Assembly (NCBI GenBank): GCA_946886065.1
Contig: CAMPHU010000097.1
Location: 1-15,985 of the forward strand
Length of the DNA: 15,985 nucleotides
Direction of reading: 5' to 3'
DNA from: an uncultured Massilia sp.
Lineage (GTDB): Bacteria; Pseudomonadota; Gammaproteobacteria; Burkholderiales; Burkholderiaceae
This document shows positions 13,604 through 15,985 of the stretch, one piece after another (position 1 is the stretch's first letter; each line of letters starts with the position of its first letter). Made by a program: the position numbers and the translations under genes. Below the pieces are notes generated by a model, which worked only from the letters and a program-made list of their open reading frames with translations, was not told where the DNA came from and ran no database searches.

Positions 13604-15985
13604 TTAGAATGCGTAGCTGGCGCGGGCGTAGATGAAGCGGCCCGAACGCCCGAACGGCGCGTAGTTGGCGAACGGCGTGTTGCCGGTAGTGTTGAGGATC
13701 GGCGGCAGGGTTTCCGGATACTGGTCGAACACGTTATCCGCGCCCAGCGCCAGGTTGAACTTCGGCGTCACCGCATAGCGCGCCTCGAGGTCGACCGTGG
13801 TCCTGGCGCCCAGCTCGAAGTCGAAGGCGGCGGTGGTGCCCGGCGACAGCACTTCGCCGTAGCGGGTGGCGCGCAGGGTGGCGCCCCACTGCCCCAGCTT
13901 CCAGTTCACGTTGGCGCTCAGCTTGTTCTTCGGCTGGCCTTTTTCCAGCGACAGCACGTTCAGGCGGTCGAACAGCACCGGCGCCGGATTCAGGGCCGCC
14001 AGCTGGGTCGTCGCCGGGGTGCGGGTGACCTTGGTGTCGGTGAAGTTGCCCGCCAGGGTGAAGTCGAAGCGGCCGGCCTGCGCCAGGTTGAGCGGCCAGT
14101 TCACCACCACGTCCACGCCCTTGGTCGTGGTGTCGACGCCGTTGATGAAGAAGCGGCCTCCGCCGACGCCGATGAAGCCCTGGGCGGTCAGGTAGGATCT
14201 GACATTTGCCTGTGTCAAATTTTCCGACAAAACGATGCGGTCGTCGACGTCGATGCGGTAGGCGTCGACCGTCACGCTGACCTGGCCGAAGCGCATCACC
14301 GCGCCCAGCGAGGCGTTGACCGATTCCTCGGCCTCGAGCGGCTTGGCGCCGAGGGCCACCGCCACCGGGTCGTTCGGCTTGAAGGTGGTGATCTCGAAGG
14401 GCACGCCGTTGATGAAATTGGTCGAGGTGGCGGTGAAGTTCTGCTGCTGCGGCGACGGCGCGCGGAAGCCGTTCTGCAGCGCGCCGCGCAGCGCGAAGGA
14501 CTTGCTGAAGTCGTAGCGGGCGGACAGCTTGCCGGCCAGGCTGTTGCCGAAGTCGGAATAATGCTCGCCGCGCACCGCCACCGAAGCCAGCAGTTGCGGA
14601 GTGATGTTGGCTTCCAGGTCGACGAAGGCGCCGATCGCGGTGCGGGCGGTGTCGGTTTCGTTGGACGGGCGGAAGCCCGGGAACACCTGCGCGCCCGGCG
14701 CCGCCGGGGTGCCGTTGGGCAGCACCTGGCCATAATAGTCCCAGGATTCGCGCTCGCCGGCGAACAGCTTGTAGCCTTCGCGGCGCGACTCCATGCCGGC
14801 CGCGACGTTCAGCGGCGAGGACAGGCCGCCGATATCGTAGGTGCGCACCCCGGTCAGGTTGAGCACGGTCTGGTCGTAGGAATAGCCGCCGGCATAGAAC
14901 TCGGTCTTGCTGCCCGGCCCGATCGAACGGTTCAGCGTGTTCTGGATGTCGTACTGCATCTTGTTCTTGCCGTAGCCGAGCGACACATCCATGTCCCACT
15001 GGCCCAGGGGATAGGTGGCGCCGGCGGTCACGGCGAAGTCGTCGACGGTCGGCGCGATGATCGGCAGGAAGCCGTCCGGGTAGATCGAGGGGACGTTGCG
15101 CGCGTCCTGGGCGGTGCGGAAGAAGCCCCCCGAGCGCGCTTCGCGGTTCTGATAGCTGGCCCAGCCGTACAGCTTGACGCCGCCGCCCAGGTCGCTGCCG
15201 GCGTTGGCGAACAGGGTGGCCTGCTCCATCTCCGGCTCGCCGTACCAGGCGTTGAAGCGGTTGATGGTGTTCTCGCGCGGGTCGAAGGCGTTGCCGGCCA
15301 GGCGCGGATACTGCTGGCGCATGTCGTAGCCGCTGCGCTCGGTGCGGTGCTGGTCCTTGTACTCGGCGGCGATGGTCAGGTAGCCGTTCTCGCCCAGTTC
15401 GAGGCCCTTCCAGACGCTGACGGTGGCGGTCTGGCCGTCGGTGCGCTTGCGCGAGGCCGGGGCGGTGCCGGCCCAGGGCGCGCCGGCCGGGGCGACGTCG
15501 TTCCACAGGTCGTATTCGGTCTTGCGCGCGCCGTAGGTGACGGTGGCTTCGCCGCCCTTGCGGTCGGTGCGCAGGCGCATGTTGACCACGCCGGAAATGG
15601 CGTCCGAGCCGTACTGGGCGGCGGCGCCGTCGCGCAGTACCTCGACGCTCTTCACGATCGCGGTCGGGATGGTGTTCATGTCGACCGCCGCCGAACCGCG
15701 GCCGATCGAGCCGTTCACGTTCACCAGCGAGGACGCGTGGCGGCGCTTGGAGTTGACCAGCACCAGGGTCTGGTCGGGCGCCATGCCGCGCAGGGTGGCC
15801 GGACGGATGGTGTCGGTCCCGGCGGTGATGGCTGGGCGGGGGAAGTTCAGCGAAGGCAGGGCGATCGACAGCGCCTGGTTCATCTCGGTCGTGCCGACAT
15901 TCTTGAGGGTCTCGGCCGAGATGATGTCGACCGGGGCCGCGGTGTCGAGCGCGGTGCGGTTCGCCACGCGGGTGCCGGAGACCAC
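13604..15985 (-). CDS. TonB-dependent outer-membrane receptor, 5' end beyond the window
   Basis: 793 residues are visible and the frame is still open at the window edge, so the signal peptide and TonB box lie outside. The visible part starts VVSGTRVANRTALDTAAPVD, leading into the plug domain (about residues 12-130). Plug hallmarks are LRGMAPDQTLVLVNSKRRH and VEVLRDGAAAQYGSDAISG. The rest is a 22-strand-type barrel with alternating aromatic strands, ending in YARASYAF with the terminal Phe needed for BAM-dependent insertion. It imports a scarce nutrient across the outer membrane using proton-motive force passed on by TonB-ExbBD. The substrate cannot be told from the sequence; siderophore, haem, cobalamin and saccharide receptors share these features. 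No frameshift is seen. The GTG at 15983-15985 is internal sequence, not a start. Confidence 0.93.
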   Translation of the reverse strand: MVSGTRVANRTALDTAAPVDIISAETLKNVGTTEMNQALSIALPSLNFPRPAITAGTDTIRPATLRGMAPDQTLVLVNSKRRHASSLVNVNGSIGRGSAAVDMNTIPTAIVKSVEVLRDGAAAQYGSDAISGVVNMRLRTDRKGGEATVTYGARKTEYDLWNDVAPAGAPWAGTAPASRKRTDGQTATVSVWKGLELGENGYLTIAAEYKDQHRTERSGYDMRQQYPRLAGNAFDPRENTINRFNAWYGEPEMEQATLFANAGSDLGGGVKLYGWASYQNREARSGGFFRTAQDARNVPSIYPDGFLPIIAPTVDDFAVTAGATYPLGQWDMDVSLGYGKNKMQYDIQNTLNRSIGPGSKTEFYAGGYSYDQTVLNLTGVRTYDIGGLSSPLNVAAGMESRREGYKLFAGERESWDYYGQVLPNGTPAAPGAQVFPGFRPSNETDTARTAIGAFVDLEANITPQLLASVAVRGEHYSDFGNSLAGKLSARYDFSKSFALRGALQNGFRAPSPQQQNFTATSTNFINGVPFEITTFKPNDPVAVALGAKPLEAEESVNASLGAVMRFGQVSVTVDAYRIDVDDRIVLSENLTQANVRSYLTAQGFIGVGGGRFFINGVDTTTKGVDVVVNWPLNLAQAGRFDFTLAGNFTDTKVTRTPATTQLAALNPAPVLFDRLNVLSLEKGQPKNKLSANVNWKLGQWGATLRATRYGEVLSPGTTAAFDFELGARTTVDLEARYAVTPKFNLALGADNVFDQYPETLPPILNTTGNTPFANYAPFGRSGRFIYARASYAF

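Noticed and set aside
14200..14217. TGACA-N8-TGTCA inverted repeat within the TonB receptor gene, in a locally AT-rich patch
   Set aside because: The codons encode the ordinary barrel sequence IVLSENLTQANV with no break, so it is probably coding coincidence.
13734..15506. 590-codon frame on the minus strand, shifted from the TonB receptor
   Set aside because: Arg/Pro/Gly-rich translation lacking folds; the receptor frame has plug and barrel motifs through to the terminal Phe.
1..15985. CRISPR arrays, tRNA/rRNA genes, insertion sequences, attachment sites
   Set aside because: No regularly spaced repeats, cloverleaf or rRNA signatures, transposase or integrase motifs were seen on either strand.

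Overview
The window looks like chromosomal DNA of a high-GC, motile, Gram-negative betaproteobacterium. Oxalobacteraceae such as Massilia/Telluria fit best, judging by the betaproteobacterial flagellin and filament cluster, a PEP-CTERM surface protein, a large TonB-dependent receptor and very strong GC3 codon bias. The taxonomic call is inference from gene content. No rRNA, tRNA, CRISPR array, insertion sequence, phage gene or replication origin was seen. Two genes run off the edges: flagellin at the left and the TonB receptor at the right.

Positions 1-7710 (+ strand) are a late flagellar block. In order it holds flagellin (5' end missing), a strong intrinsic terminator, flaG, a sigma-28 type promoter, fliD (882 aa, large), fliS, fliT, a FliK-family protein, a stand-alone FlhB C-domain-like protein and a YcgR-type c-di-GMP flagellar brake. 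From fliD onward the genes are tightly spaced or overlapping, so filament cap, chaperones, an export-switch-like pair and the brake probably share a transcript. A triple-PAS diguanylate cyclase follows 93 bp later (7804-9459), which places a likely c-di-GMP producer beside a c-di-GMP receptor.

Positions 9585-12706 are regulatory and redox genes. An AhpD-like carboxymuconolactone decarboxylase family gene sits 17 bp upstream of a 462-aa protein that fuses a degenerate HD-GYP domain, with essentially all metal ligands replaced, to a LuxR-type DNA-binding domain. Converging on it is an orphan NarL/LuxR-family response regulator whose receiver lacks the conserved lysine. Divergent from that is an NsrR-like Rrf2 regulator with the three Fe-S cysteines and an apparently leaderless promoter.

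Positions 12728-15985 hold a perfect 18-bp inverted repeat (bidirectional terminator), a PEP-CTERM protein on the minus strand preceded by an excellent sigma-54 promoter and spaced GACAC repeats, and then the terminator and 3' part of a TonB-dependent receptor.

The most rewarding items are the metal-ligand-less HD-GYP/LuxR fusion with its AhpD-like partner, the sigma-54 control region of the PEP-CTERM gene, and the flagellar operon that carries a FliK-like/FlhB-tail pair and a c-di-GMP brake.
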